A DNA stretch of 64,000 nucleotides from Loktanella sp. SALINAS62 (GTDB lineage Bacteria; Pseudomonadota; Alphaproteobacteria; Rhodobacterales; Rhodobacteraceae), in NCBI RefSeq assembly GCF_018263905.1, contig NZ_JAAFZU010000077.1, positions 1-64,000 of the forward strand, given 5' to 3'. How positions within the stretch are numbered: the stretch's first letter is position 1; every line of letters begins with the position of its first letter. The position numbers and the translations under genes were made by a program. The notes beneath the pieces were generated by a model. The model saw only the letters and a list, made by a program, of their open reading frames with translations. It made no database searches and had not been told where the DNA came from. Below, one piece after another: positions 18,654 through 28,375 of this stretch.

Positions 18654-18776
18654 TCAGACCGATCCGGGCAAGATCAAACCGACACACAGCATGACCGTCA
18701 GGGCCACGACCCCCAGAGCATCGGACAGGATCGTATCGCTGTTGCGGGTGATCACCGTTTTGATTTGCTGGTGCAT
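18654..18776 (-). CDS. 40-residue single-pass membrane peptide
   Basis: Starts at ATG 18776 after a strong AAAGGAGCC ribosome site eight bases upstream. The sequence has a polar, basic N-terminus (MHQQIKTVITRNSDTILSD) and one hydrophobic segment (ALGVVALTVMLCVGLILPG). It has its own terminator downstream. Similar short peptides occur in other Rhodobacteraceae as far as I recall; function unknown. The upstream gap to 18896 holds the direct repeat TTTGTTC-N3-TTTGTTC on the minus strand. Confidence 0.72.
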   Translation of the reverse strand: MHQQIKTVITRNSDTILSDALGVVALTVMLCVGLILPGSV

Positions 18777-18896
18777 GGTCTGGCTCCTTTCGTTCCTCTG
18801 TGTTGCCTCTTTGTTCCATAAGGTTAACCCAGTGTAAAGAACTTTATGAGAACAAACGTGAACAAAAGTGATCAGGACGCGGAACATCCCTGTAAA

Positions 18897-19361
18897 TCAG
18901 GGCTTTGGATGTTCCGCCTTTTTGGTCCATGTGCCGTCGGATTGTGCCCAGTATTGCGCTGCGCATCCCGCGTCGGTCAGTGATTTCCACTGGCCGCGCG
19001 CCGTGGCCAGCGCGCTTTCATCATGGCCGTCGAACAGGATGCAGGCCCGTTCGGACAGCCCCACCTCTGCCGCTGTCAGTGGTGCGCTGTCGATGCTCAT
19101 GACACAGGCAAACCCGTCTGCGGGGGTGTCGATCCCCAGCAGCACGGGTTGATCGGCATCATGCGGCCCGCCTGACATGCCATGCGGACGGAACGCATCC
19201 GCCGGACCTTGCCATAGCGCATCATCCAGCAGCGCCAGCCTTGCAGGATCGGTGCCGCGCACCAGCACGCGCCAGCCCTGCCCGCGCGCACGATCCAGCA
19301 GCATGGGCAGGGCTTGTTCCAACGGGCTGTCCGTCAGGTGATAAAAATAAACCGCCCCCAT
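18897..19361 (-). CDS. holC: DNA polymerase III chi subunit
   Basis: 154 residues. N-terminal MGAVYFYHLTDSPLEQALPMLLDRARGQG and RVLVRG...LDDALW are typical of HolC, the clamp-loader accessory protein that contacts SSB. The start ATG overlaps the pepA stop (ATGA), a pepA-holC order conserved in many proteobacteria. The C-terminal part (WKSLTDAGCAAQYWAQ...GTW) also fits alphaproteobacterial HolC. The in-frame extension upstream would lie wholly inside pepA and is rejected. Confidence 0.92.
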   Translation of the reverse strand: MGAVYFYHLTDSPLEQALPMLLDRARGQGWRVLVRGTDPARLALLDDALWQGPADAFRPHGMSGGPHDADQPVLLGIDTPADGFACVMSIDSAPLTAAEVGLSERACILFDGHDESALATARGQWKSLTDAGCAAQYWAQSDGTWTKKAEHPKP

Positions 19362-20827
19362 CAGGACTCGTAGCGGTCCGCGATCAGGCGGTTCAGCGCC
19401 ATGACGCCCCAGCCCGTCGCACCCTTTGGCGCCAGCGCCGTTTCGGATTTCACCGATGCAGTGCCTGCGATGTCCAGATGGCACCATGGCGTGTCGTCTT
19501 TCACGAACCGACCCAGAAACTGCGCCGCCGTGATCGATCCCGCATAGCGACCGCCCGTGTTTTTCATATCGGCAATCGGGCTGTCGATCAGCTTGTCATA
19601 GGCTTTGCCCATCGGCATCCGCCATGCGCCTTCGCCTTCGGCCTTGCAGGCGTCCAGAAATGCGCCCGCCAGATCGTCGGAATTGCTGAAAACACCTGCG
19701 TTTTCATTGCCCAACGCCACCAGCATCGCCCCCGTCAGCGTGGCAAGGTTGATCATGCCCACCGGCGCGAAACGGTCCTGTGCGTACCACAGCACGTCGG
19801 CCAGAACCATGCGGCCTTCGGCGTCGGTATTGATGACCTCGATCGTGTCGCCCTTCATCGATGTGATGACATCGCCGGGTTTGTAGGCATTGCCGTCGGG
19901 CATGTTTTCGACCAGCCCGACCAGCCCCACGACGTTGGCACGCGCCTTGCGCAGCGCCAGCGTCCGCATGACACCCGACACCACGCCAGCGCCACCCATG
20001 TCCATGGTCATGTCTTCCATGCCGGCACCCGGCTTGATGGAAATCCCGCCGGTGTCAAAGGTCACGCCCTTGCCCACCAGTGCAAACGGGGCTTCGTCGC
20101 CGCCGCCGTTCCATTGCATCACGACAACCTTGGACGGCGCAACGGACCCCTGCCCGACCGCCAGCAATGCGCGCATCCCCAGCTTTTCAAGGTCGGCTTC
20201 CTCCAGAATTTCGACCTCCAGCCCCAGTTCCTGCATGGCGGCAAGCCGCGCTGCGAAATTGTCGGTGGTCAGCACGTTGCCCGGTGCGTTCGTCAGGTCG
20301 CGGGTGAAAAAGATGCCTTCGGCCACGGCCATCCCCAGCTTGGCCTTGGCCGCGACCGATTCCGGTGTGTCGCATTGGATCGACACAGCGCCTTGCGGTT
20401 TGCCCTTGTCGGATTTGTGGTCGGTAAAGTTGTAGCCGCGCAGCGCCAGACCAAGGGCGATATCTTCAATCCCTGCCATGTCGCCCGCCACCACAGTCAG
20501 ACGCTCGCTACCCTGCGCCTTGGCCAGTGCTGCACCGATCTTGCGCGAGGTAACGGGATCAGCGTCGGCGCCGGATTTGACGACCAACACCGCATCGGCC
20601 GTGGTCCCTGCCGCAAACCGCAACACTGTGACGTGTCCCGCATCCGCCTTGGCAAAGGCGTCGGATGCCACGGCACGCGACACGGCCTGTCCGGTCAGAT
20701 CATCAAGGCGTTGCGCACCCGCTGACAGCGCATCATCAGCAGTGGCGAACACGGCGATCACGCCACTGGCATTTGCCAGCGCATCAAGATCGGTGGGATC
20801 AAAGCGGATATCAGCGATGTCAGTCAT
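19361..20827 (-). CDS. pepA: Leucyl aminopeptidase (M17)
   Basis: 488 residues, a cytosolic zinc/manganese aminopeptidase. The signature NTDAEGRMVLAD is intact, as are GKGVTFDTGGISIKP and the lysine/arginine catalytic surroundings. ATG 20827 (MTDIADIRFD) is chosen; the open frame extends 30 codons further without conserved sequence. It is transcribed with holC and divergently from lptF. Confidence 0.95.
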   Translation of the reverse strand: MTDIADIRFDPTDLDALANASGVIAVFATADDALSAGAQRLDDLTGQAVSRAVASDAFAKADAGHVTVLRFAAGTTADAVLVVKSGADADPVTSRKIGAALAKAQGSERLTVVAGDMAGIEDIALGLALRGYNFTDHKSDKGKPQGAVSIQCDTPESVAAKAKLGMAVAEGIFFTRDLTNAPGNVLTTDNFAARLAAMQELGLEVEILEEADLEKLGMRALLAVGQGSVAPSKVVVMQWNGGGDEAPFALVGKGVTFDTGGISIKPGAGMEDMTMDMGGAGVVSGVMRTLALRKARANVVGLVGLVENMPDGNAYKPGDVITSMKGDTIEVINTDAEGRMVLADVLWYAQDRFAPVGMINLATLTGAMLVALGNENAGVFSNSDDLAGAFLDACKAEGEGAWRMPMGKAYDKLIDSPIADMKNTGGRYAGSITAAQFLGRFVKDDTPWCHLDIAGTASVKSETALAPKGATGWGVMALNRLIADRYES

Positions 20828-20958
20828 AAGGACGGCCTTTCGGGGGTGCATTTGGGATTTATGTAGTGCTAGCGGCGATACGCCGGAATGGCCAGTTAGC
20901 AGTTTCAGCCCGCCCACGCTTCGGCTAGCTTGGCAGGCAGTGCAAGGGGGCCTTTTGC

Positions 20959-22083
20959 TTGGGACGGATCGACCGTTATTTACTGCGACAGCTGGTGTTG
21001 GTCTTCAATTTCTTTGGGCTGGTGCTGGTGCTGGTCTATTGGATCAATGCGGCCGTGCGACTGTTTGACCAGCTGATCGCGGACGGCCAATCCGCTGCGG
21101 CGATTGGGGAATTGCTGATCCTGACCTTGCCCAACGTGATCCGCACCGTGGTTCCGATCGCGGCCTTTGCCGCATCGGTATATGTCACCAACAGATTGTC
21201 GCAGGATTCGGAACTGGTTGTCATTCAGGCGACGGGCTTTTCAACGTGGCGGCTGGCGCGGCCCTTTGTCTATTTCGGGCTGATGGTGTTTGTCGGCATG
21301 TCGCTGCTGGTGCATGTGCTTGTGCCGCTTTCCGCCGCTGCACTGAACGAACGCCAGACCGAAATCGCGCGGTCCATCACCGCACGCATCCTGACAGAGG
21401 GGCGGTTCATCGAACCCGCCGACGGTATCACCATCTACATCCGCGACATCGCCCAAAACGGCGAATTGCGTGATGTGCTGCTGTCGGACATGCGCGACGC
21501 GTCTGTCACTGTGACCTATACCGCCAGTCGCGCGTATCTGGTGAATGTCAGCGATACGACCCAGCTGGTCATGGTGGACGGCATGGCCCAGACCCTGCGG
21601 GCAGACACCCAACGGCTTTTCGTGACAGAGTTCGACGATTTTTCATATAACCTTGGCGATCTGATCACGACCGACACCGGCGCGCCGCGCGCCCTGCGCG
21701 AAGTGCCCAGTCTGGAATTGCTGAACAGCCCGGCGGCTGTCGCAACCGAAACCGGTCTGACACGGGTGCGGATCGCGTCGGAATTTCACGACCGCACCAG
21801 TCAGTCGCTGTTCGGGATCGTCGGCGCGCTGCTGGGCTATGCCGCTTTGATGCTGGGCAGTTTCAGCCGGTTCGGGGTCTGGCCACAGATCATTCTGGCC
21901 GTGGTACTGCTTGTGGTGGTCAAATCACTGGAAACCATCGGACTGGAAGCAGCCCAAGGTGCGATGACGCTCTGGCCGCTGTCCTATCTTGCAATCGCGG
22001 TGGGCTTGGTGATCGTCGTGGCGTTGCTGTTCGTGGCGTCGCGCCCCTATCTGTTGCGTCCCAAACCGGGGCGTGTGGCATGA
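20959..22083 (+). CDS. lptF: LPS export permease LptF
   Basis: 374 residues, half of the LptB2FG inner-membrane transporter that extracts LPS. Two N-terminal and several C-terminal membrane helices flank a periplasmic beta-jellyroll domain. N-terminal MGRIDRYLLRQLVLVFNFFG is family-typical. The start is TTG 20959 with AAGGGGG nine bases upstream; no better ATG exists nearby. The stop overlaps lptG (ATGA). Confidence 0.93.
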   Translation: MGRIDRYLLRQLVLVFNFFGLVLVLVYWINAAVRLFDQLIADGQSAAAIGELLILTLPNVIRTVVPIAAFAASVYVTNRLSQDSELVVIQATGFSTWRLARPFVYFGLMVFVGMSLLVHVLVPLSAAALNERQTEIARSITARILTEGRFIEPADGITIYIRDIAQNGELRDVLLSDMRDASVTVTYTASRAYLVNVSDTTQLVMVDGMAQTLRADTQRLFVTEFDDFSYNLGDLITTDTGAPRALREVPSLELLNSPAAVATETGLTRVRIASEFHDRTSQSLFGIVGALLGYAALMLGSFSRFGVWPQIILAVVLLVVVKSLETIGLEAAQGAMTLWPLSYLAIAVGLVIVVALLFVASRPYLLRPKPGRVA

Positions 22084-23174
22084 TCCTGGATCGGTATTTC
22101 GCGTGGCGGTTTGTAAAGGTGTTTCTGGCGGTGCTGGGTATCTTTGCCCTGCTGGTGGTGTTCATCGGCATGGCTGACACGCTGCGCCGCTTTGCGGACG
22201 ATGCCGTGGGCTTTGGCGGGATCGTGCGCCTGTCGCTGCTGAATGCGCCGGCTAGCCTGTATCAGATCATGCCACTGATCGTGATTATCGCGGCCATTTC
22301 CCTGTTTTTGGGGTTAGCGCGCACGTCGGAACTGGTTGTGGCCCGCGCCGCGGGACGGTCCGGGATGCGGATATTGGTGGCGCCGTTGATCGTGGCTGTG
22401 ATGATTGGCGGCGTCGGTATCACGGTGCTGAACCCCATCGTAGCCGCCACAGCCCGCCAGTACGAGGCGCAGGTTGCAAATATCGAAGGCACCGGATCGG
22501 TGCTGGCGCTTAGCGATACGGGGCTTTGGCTGCGGCAGGGTGGCGATCCGGGGCAGACGGTCATCCATGCCGCCCGCGCCGATCTGTCTGGCACATCATT
22601 ATCGCAAGTCACATTTCTGACCTTTGGCGTCGATGGCCTGCCGCTGGCGCGGGTGGTGGCGGACACCGCGAACCTGTCAGACGGGCTGTGGCAGCTGCGC
22701 AGCGTCAAGACATGGCCGCTGGACGGCAACGGCAATCCAGAGGCATTGGCGACCACGGCAGACACTGCCGCCATTCCATCGACCCTGACGGCGGACGAGA
22801 TCCGCAACAGTTTCGGCACGCCATCATCGATCCCGATCTGGGATCTGCCCGCCTTTATCGACCGCCTGCAAGAGGCCGGGTTCACGGCGCAACGGCACAA
22901 GGTCTGGTTCCAGATGGAACTGTCACAGCCCGCCTTTCTGGCCGCGATGGTGCTGATCGGGGCGGCATTTACCATGCGCCCGCAACGCGCCGGCAAGACA
23001 GGGCTGAACATCATGTTCGCGGTGCTTGTCGCCTTCGGGATTTATTTCATCCGCAATTTCGCGCAGATACTGGGGGACAACGGCGATATTCCCGCAGCAC
23101 TTGCGGCATGGGTGCCGCCCATCGCCGCGTCCGGGCTGGCGCTGGGACTTTTGCTGCAACGAGAGGACGGTTGA
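22080..23174 (+). CDS. lptG: LPS export permease LptG
   Basis: 364 residues with the same layout as LptF: membrane helices at both ends around a periplasmic domain. MILDRYFAWRFVKVFLAVLGIF and ELVVARAAGRSGMRILVAPL are typical of the YjgP/YjgQ family. It is translationally coupled on both sides (ATGA with lptF, TGATG with lptD), putting transporter and outer-membrane exit in one operon. Confidence 0.94.
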   Translation: MILDRYFAWRFVKVFLAVLGIFALLVVFIGMADTLRRFADDAVGFGGIVRLSLLNAPASLYQIMPLIVIIAAISLFLGLARTSELVVARAAGRSGMRILVAPLIVAVMIGGVGITVLNPIVAATARQYEAQVANIEGTGSVLALSDTGLWLRQGGDPGQTVIHAARADLSGTSLSQVTFLTFGVDGLPLARVVADTANLSDGLWQLRSVKTWPLDGNGNPEALATTADTAAIPSTLTADEIRNSFGTPSSIPIWDLPAFIDRLQEAGFTAQRHKVWFQMELSQPAFLAAMVLIGAAFTMRPQRAGKTGLNIMFAVLVAFGIYFIRNFAQILGDNGDIPAALAAWVPPIAASGLALGLLLQREDG

Positions 23175-25279
23175 TGCGCGCCCTGACGATCCTGATCCTG
23201 TTGCTGTTGCCCATCGTGGCGCAGGCGCAGATGGCGGCCACGCTGGTGGCCGACGATGTCGTCGTGACCGCCGACAACCGTCTGATCGCAAGCGGCAACA
23301 TAGAAGCGTTGTATGACGGCACGCGCTTGCAAGCTGACCGTGTCACCTATGACCAGCGCAGCGACAGGCTGACCATCGACGGGCCGATTTTGATTACCGG
23401 ACCGGATGGGGAAATCCTGACAGCACAGCAGGCCACGCTGGACCCGCAGTTGGAAAACGGCCTGCTGTTGGGCGCGCGGCTGGTCCTGAACCAACAGGTC
23501 CAGATCGCGGCCAACCAGATCGACCGCAGCGAGGGCCGATATTCCCAGTTATACAAAACCGCCGTCACCTCTTGTCGTGTGTGCGGCACGCGCGAACCGC
23601 TGTGGTCGATCCGCGCCGAACGGGTGGTTGTCGATGATCTCGAAGAGCAGCTTTATCTGACGAACGCCACATTCAGGGTCAAGGGCGTGCCGATCCTGTA
23701 TCTGCCGCAACTGCGCCTGCCAACACCGTCCAACGGGCGCGCCACCGGCCTGCTGCCGCCACGTTTTGTGACGACCGACAGGCTGGGGCCGGGCATACGG
23801 CTTCCTTATTTCATCACGCTGGGCGACAGCCGTGATCTGACGCTGACACCCTATCTGGGCGGCGAAACCCGCACCTTGGGCGCGCGCTACCGGCAGGCCT
23901 TTGGTCGGGGCGGGTTCGAAATTGTGGGCGCTGTATCCAGTGATACGCTGACCGACGACGGATTGCGCGGCTATCTGACCGCACAAGGGTCGTTTCTGGT
24001 CGCCAGCGACCTGACGCTTAGTTTCGATCTGCAGGACGTATCGGACCAAAGCTACCTGAGCGATTACAACATTTCCGACGCAGACAGGCTGGCCAGCATC
24101 GTGGCGCTGACGCGCGTGACGGACGACAGCGTCTTTTCCATCGCTGGTAGCTATTACGAAACCCTGCGCGACGACGAAACCGACGCGACCCTGCCACCGG
24201 TGGTGCTGACGGCGGGCTATCTGCGTCAGTATCGCCCCGACTTTGGCGGCATATTGACGGTACAGGGCAGCACGGACAGCCTGCTGCGCTATGGCACGCA
24301 AGACAGCGAATTGGCCCGCGATCTGTCCCGCATCGGGGTCGCTGCGACGTGGGCGCGCGACTGGATCACACCGGGCGGCATCGCCATACGTGGCACGGCC
24401 GCGCTGCGCACCGACGCCTACCAGATCGGCGACCGCACGGCGGCGCGCGACACCAGCATCGGGCGTGCGGTGCCCACGGGGCAGATCGCGCTGCGCTATC
24501 CACTGATCCGCGACACCGGTAACGGCACCCGGCATCTGCTGGAACCCGCGGTCGCACTGACCGTATCAGAAGCCTACGGCAACACCCCACCCAACGAAGA
24601 CAGCACGCGTCAGGAACTGGACGAGGCGAACCTGCTGTCGCTAACCCACTTTCCCGGCGAAGACTCCACCGAGACGGGAATCAGACTGGCCACCGGCATC
24701 ACATGGACGCGCCAAGGGGCCGAAGGCATCCGGTCGATCCTGACATTCGGCAAACTGCTGCGCGACCGCAGCAATCCGGATTTCACGGTAACGTCCGGTC
24801 TGGAATCCCGCACGTCGGACTGGCTGATCGCAGGCCAACTGACATTGCCGCGCGGTCTGACGCTGGACGGGCGGACCCTGATGGACGGTGATGGTGCCAC
24901 AAACCTGACAACCGCACGGGCCTACTGGTCGCGGCCCGATGTGCAGCTGGCGGCTGGCTATATCTATCAGCGCGCCGATGCCGATATCGGCCGTCCTGAC
25001 CCCGTGTCGGAATATTCCTTTGACGGGGCGTTCCAGCTGACACCGCAATGGGCGGTCAGTCTGGATGCCCGCTATGACATTGCCCAGAATGCGCCCGCGC
25101 GCGCCGGGTTCGGCGTCGGGTGGTCGAACGAATGCGTCAATGTCACGCTTTCAGTCTCGCGCCGCTATGCGACTTCCACTACGGTGCAGCCGACGACGGA
25201 TTACGGGTTGTCGCTGGATCTTCTGGGCTTTGCCAGCCGCGCGGGCGGCGTCGGTGCAGCTGGCCGTTGCGACACGTGA
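23174..25279 (+). CDS. lptD: LPS assembly outer-membrane protein LptD
   Basis: 701 residues. Signal peptide MRALTILILLLLPIVAQAQ, then the LptA/OstA-like periplasmic jellyroll (residues about 25-200), then a large beta-barrel. Four cysteines, C134, C137, C654 and C699, match the pattern of inter-domain disulfides needed in E. coli LptD, consistent with a role for the Dsb pathway. ATG 23174 overlaps the lptG stop; the longer in-frame reading upstream is antisense-free but lies inside lptG and is rejected. Confidence 0.95.
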   Translation: MRALTILILLLLPIVAQAQMAATLVADDVVVTADNRLIASGNIEALYDGTRLQADRVTYDQRSDRLTIDGPILITGPDGEILTAQQATLDPQLENGLLLGARLVLNQQVQIAANQIDRSEGRYSQLYKTAVTSCRVCGTREPLWSIRAERVVVDDLEEQLYLTNATFRVKGVPILYLPQLRLPTPSNGRATGLLPPRFVTTDRLGPGIRLPYFITLGDSRDLTLTPYLGGETRTLGARYRQAFGRGGFEIVGAVSSDTLTDDGLRGYLTAQGSFLVASDLTLSFDLQDVSDQSYLSDYNISDADRLASIVALTRVTDDSVFSIAGSYYETLRDDETDATLPPVVLTAGYLRQYRPDFGGILTVQGSTDSLLRYGTQDSELARDLSRIGVAATWARDWITPGGIAIRGTAALRTDAYQIGDRTAARDTSIGRAVPTGQIALRYPLIRDTGNGTRHLLEPAVALTVSEAYGNTPPNEDSTRQELDEANLLSLTHFPGEDSTETGIRLATGITWTRQGAEGIRSILTFGKLLRDRSNPDFTVTSGLESRTSDWLIAGQLTLPRGLTLDGRTLMDGDGATNLTTARAYWSRPDVQLAAGYIYQRADADIGRPDPVSEYSFDGAFQLTPQWAVSLDARYDIAQNAPARAGFGVGWSNECVNVTLSVSRRYATSTTVQPTTDYGLSLDLLGFASRAGGVGAAGRCDT

Positions 25280-25303
25280 ATTGACTGAACGAAAGGGACC
25301 GCC

Positions 25304-26509
25304 ATGCGCCTGACGACACTTTTGACCGGACTTGCCTTGGCCCTTGCTTCGCCCGGCATCGCACAGGACCGTTTTTCGGCTGTCATCACCGTCAACGACA
25401 GTGCCATCACCGCTTATGAGCTGTCGCAGCGCGAACAGATGCTGCGCCTGTTCAACACGCCCGGCAACCTGTCACAGGTCGCGCGCGAACAGTTGATCGA
25501 GGAACGGCTGAAAGCCGCAGAGCTGGACCGCCGCGGCGTGCGCCTGCCGGATGAAAACCTTGCAACAGAGGTCGAAGCCTTTGCCGCGCGGGCCAACATG
25601 GATACCGACCAATTCATCCGCTTGCTTAACCAGAATGGCGTCGCGCGCGAAACGCTGGAACAATTCGTCGCCATCGGCGTGACCTGGCGCGACTATATCC
25701 GCCTGCGGTTCGGCAACCGTGCGAACATCACCGATGCAGAGGTGCAGCGCGCATTGGGCCAGGCTGGCAACACGGCGGACAACGTCGAAGTGCTGCTGTC
25801 CGAAATCATCATTCCCGCGCCGCCACCGCAGGCTGCGCGCGCCAATGCCATCGCCGCACAGGTGTCGCAGACCACATCGCAATCCGTGTTCGAAGCCGCC
25901 GCGCGTCAATATTCCGCCCTGCCCAGCCGGGCCGACGGCGGCAGGTTGGCATGGTTGCCGCTGTCGAACTTTCCCCCCGCGCTTCAGGGTCTTCTGGGTG
26001 GGCTTGCCCCCGGAGAGGTGACGCAGCCGATCCCGATCCCGAACGGTGTGGCGCTGTTCCAGTCGCGCGGCATCCGCGAAATTCCGCGCCCCCGCCCGGT
26101 GCCGACCGCCATCGACTATGCGATTTTCGGCCTGCCGGGCGGACAGACCCCCACAGGGATCGCCGCGGCACAGGCGCTGAACGCCCGCACGGATACTTGC
26201 GATGATCTGTATGGCGCCGCACGCGGCCTGCCACAGGATGTACTGGCCCGCCAAACCGTAGCGCCCGCAAGTATCCCGCAGGATATCGCGCTGGAACTGG
26301 CCCGTCTGGACGCCGGAGAAGCATCATGGGGGGTCACGCGCAACAATGGCGAAACGCTGCTGTTCGTGATGCTGTGCAACCGCACATTGGCCGAAGGTGA
26401 TGCCGCCAACCCTGATGCGGTGCGCGAACGTCTGCGCGGGGAACGGCTGGCCGCCTTTGCCGATGCCTTGCTGGCGGATCTGCGCGCGGCGGCGACAATC
26501 CGGCCGTGA
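25304..26509 (+). CDS. surA: Periplasmic chaperone/peptidyl-prolyl isomerase SurA
   Basis: 401 residues. Signal peptide ending near GIAQDR, SurA N-terminal chaperone domain (INxxxITAYEL-like VNDSAITAYELSQREQML), and one parvulin-like region with LSEIIIPAP and SRADGGRLAWLPLSNFPPAL. It carries outer-membrane proteins such as LptD to BAM. Start has GAAAGGGACC upstream, 24 bp after lptD. The second parvulin domain looks reduced, as in other alphaproteobacteria. Confidence 0.92.
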   Translation: MRLTTLLTGLALALASPGIAQDRFSAVITVNDSAITAYELSQREQMLRLFNTPGNLSQVAREQLIEERLKAAELDRRGVRLPDENLATEVEAFAARANMDTDQFIRLLNQNGVARETLEQFVAIGVTWRDYIRLRFGNRANITDAEVQRALGQAGNTADNVEVLLSEIIIPAPPPQAARANAIAAQVSQTTSQSVFEAAARQYSALPSRADGGRLAWLPLSNFPPALQGLLGGLAPGEVTQPIPIPNGVALFQSRGIREIPRPRPVPTAIDYAIFGLPGGQTPTGIAAAQALNARTDTCDDLYGAARGLPQDVLARQTVAPASIPQDIALELARLDAGEASWGVTRNNGETLLFVMLCNRTLAEGDAANPDAVRERLRGERLAAFADALLADLRAAATIRP

Positions 26510-27480
26510 CCGAAAACCGCCCCATCGTCATCAGTTGCGGCGAACCGGCGGGCATCGGGCCAGAGGTCGCGGCCAAGGCATGGGCCGCACTGCGCCATGA
26601 TCTGCCGCTGGCATGGATCGGTGATCCGGCGCATCTGCCAAAGGACACGCCGATCCGGTTGATCGACGATCTGGCGCAGGCGCACGGTCCCAGCCCCGAT
26701 GCGCTGCCGGTGCTGGCGCGCGATTTCGGCGCGCCCTGTCGCCACGGACAGGCCAACCCCGCCCATGCGACAGGCGTGATGAACGCCATCGCGGATGGTG
26801 TGACACTGGCCGCAAACGGCGCTGCCGCAGCGATCTGCACAGCCCCCATACACAAGGCCGCGCTGATTGACGGGGCGGGGTTCGCCTATCCCGGTCATAC
26901 GGAATTTCTGTCGGCGCTGGCGGGCGATATGCCTGTGGTGATGATGCTGGCCTGCGACAGTCTGCGCGTGGTGCCCGCAACGATCCATATCCCGCTGGCA
27001 CAGGTACCCGGTGCGCTGACGCCCGATCTGCTGCGCGGTGTGATCGCCGTCACACGGGCCGGATTGATCCGTGATTTCGGTATTCCCGATCCGGTCATTG
27101 CCATCGCGGGCCTGAACCCCCACGCGGGCGAAGACGGCAAGATCGGCACCGAAGAACGCGACTTTATCGCGCCGCTGCTGGATGATTTGCGCAGCAGTGG
27201 CATCCGGCTGGTCGGACCCCTGCCCGCCGACACGATGTTCCACGCCGCCGCCCGTGCGCGTTATGACGCGGCGATCTGCATGTATCACGATCAGGCGTTG
27301 ATCCCGATCAAGACGATCGATTTTGCGGGCGGCGTGAACGTCACGCTGGGCTTGCCGTTCGTGCGGACGTCACCGGATCACGGCACCGCGTTCGATATCG
27401 CAGGCAAGGGCGTCGCTGATCCCACATCCATGATTGCGGCGTTGCAAATGGCACGCCAGATGGCCGATGCACGTGCCTGA
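26506..27480 (+). CDS. pdxA: 4-hydroxythreonine-4-phosphate dehydrogenase
   Basis: 324 residues of the PdxA family (NAD-dependent step of pyridoxal phosphate synthesis). Conserved SCGEPAGIGPEV, TAPIHKAAL, GHTEFL, GLNPHAGEDG, and MYHDQALIPIKT with metal-binding histidines. GTG 26506 overlaps the surA stop (GTGA). The order lptD-surA-pdxA-rsmA is widely conserved. Confidence 0.96.
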   Translation: MTENRPIVISCGEPAGIGPEVAAKAWAALRHDLPLAWIGDPAHLPKDTPIRLIDDLAQAHGPSPDALPVLARDFGAPCRHGQANPAHATGVMNAIADGVTLAANGAAAAICTAPIHKAALIDGAGFAYPGHTEFLSALAGDMPVVMMLACDSLRVVPATIHIPLAQVPGALTPDLLRGVIAVTRAGLIRDFGIPDPVIAIAGLNPHAGEDGKIGTEERDFIAPLLDDLRSSGIRLVGPLPADTMFHAAARARYDAAICMYHDQALIPIKTIDFAGGVNVTLGLPFVRTSPDHGTAFDIAGKGVADPTSMIAALQMARQMADARA

Positions 27481-27513
27481 TGTTCCCTTTGCCCATCAAC
27501 AGGTGCACCTGAC

Positions 27514-28356
27514 ATGACCCAGATCGACGGCCTGCCACCCTTGCGTGACGTGATCACGCGTCACGGGATCGCGGCGAAAAAATCCCTTGGCCAGAACTTT
27601 TTGCTGGATCTGAACCTGACTGCGAAAATCGCGCGTCTGGCGGGTGATCTGACCGGCGCGGACGTGCTGGAAATCGGTCCCGGCCCCGGCGGTCTGACGC
27701 GCGGTCTGCTGGCCGAAGGCGCACGCCGCGTGCTGGCCGTGGAAAAGGACGCGCGCTGCATCGCCGCGCTGGAAGAAATCGCCGCCGTCTATCCCGGCAA
27801 GCTCGACATTGTGAACGCCGACGCGCTGGAAATCGACGTCTCCGCCCGGTTGACCGCCCCGATCAAGGTGGCGGCAAACCTGCCCTACAACGTTGGCACC
27901 GAACTGCTGGTGCGATGGCTGACACCGCCTGCATGGCCGCCGTTCTGGGACAGTCTGACATTGATGTTCCAACGTGAAGTTGCACAGCGCATCGTGGCCA
28001 CACCGGGGTCAAAGGCATACGGTCGGCTTGCGATCCTGTCGCAATGGCGCACGGATCCCGCGATCGTGCTGGACCTGCCGCCAGAGGCATTTACCCCCGC
28101 GCCCAAGGTCAGTTCAGCCGTGGTGCATCTGCGCGCGCTGCCTGCGCCGCGCTTTCCTGCCGATCCCGCCGTGCTGAACAAGGTGGTCGCCACAGCGTTC
28201 AACCAGCGGCGCAAGATGCTGCGCTCTGCGCTGAAACCGTTGGGCCCGGATGCAGAGGACCGTCTGAAAATGGCCGCGATCGTCCCTACCGCCCGCGCAG
28301 AGGAAATCAGCCTCGAAGGGTTCTGCGCCCTCGCCCGCGCCTATCAGGCCAGCTGA
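27514..28356 (+). CDS. rsmA: 16S rRNA dimethyladenosine transferase
   Basis: 280 residues, KsgA/RsmA, dimethylating A1518 and A1519 of 16S rRNA. Features: [13 protein letters not shown], the SAM motif [16 protein letters not shown], and catalytic NLPYN (in [14 protein letters not shown]). 33 bp after pdxA and likely in the same operon. Convergent with the DUF4167 gene. Confidence 0.97.
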   Translation: MTQIDGLPPLRDVITRHGIAAKKSLGQNFLLDLNLTAKIARLAGDLTGADVLEIGPGPGGLTRGLLAEGARRVLAVEKDARCIAALEEIAAVYPGKLDIVNADALEIDVSARLTAPIKVAANLPYNVGTELLVRWLTPPAWPPFWDSLTLMFQREVAQRIVATPGSKAYGRLAILSQWRTDPAIVLDLPPEAFTPAPKVSSAVVHLRALPAPRFPADPAVLNKVVATAFNQRRKMLRSALKPLGPDAEDRLKMAAIVPTARAEEISLEGFCALARAYQAS

Positions 28357-28375
28357 CCGTCACGCGGCCCGCAGA

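Noticed and set aside
18850-18863. GAAC-N6-GAAC resembling an alphaproteobacterial LexA box
   Set aside because: The known box has a 7-base spacer (GTTC-N7-GTTC); this one has 6.
19241-20725. 494-residue plus-strand frame opposite pepA
   Set aside because: Shadow of pepA, which has intact M17 signatures.
22526-23173. Upstream extension of the lptD frame
   Set aside because: It lies within lptG in another frame, while a signal peptide starts at 23174.
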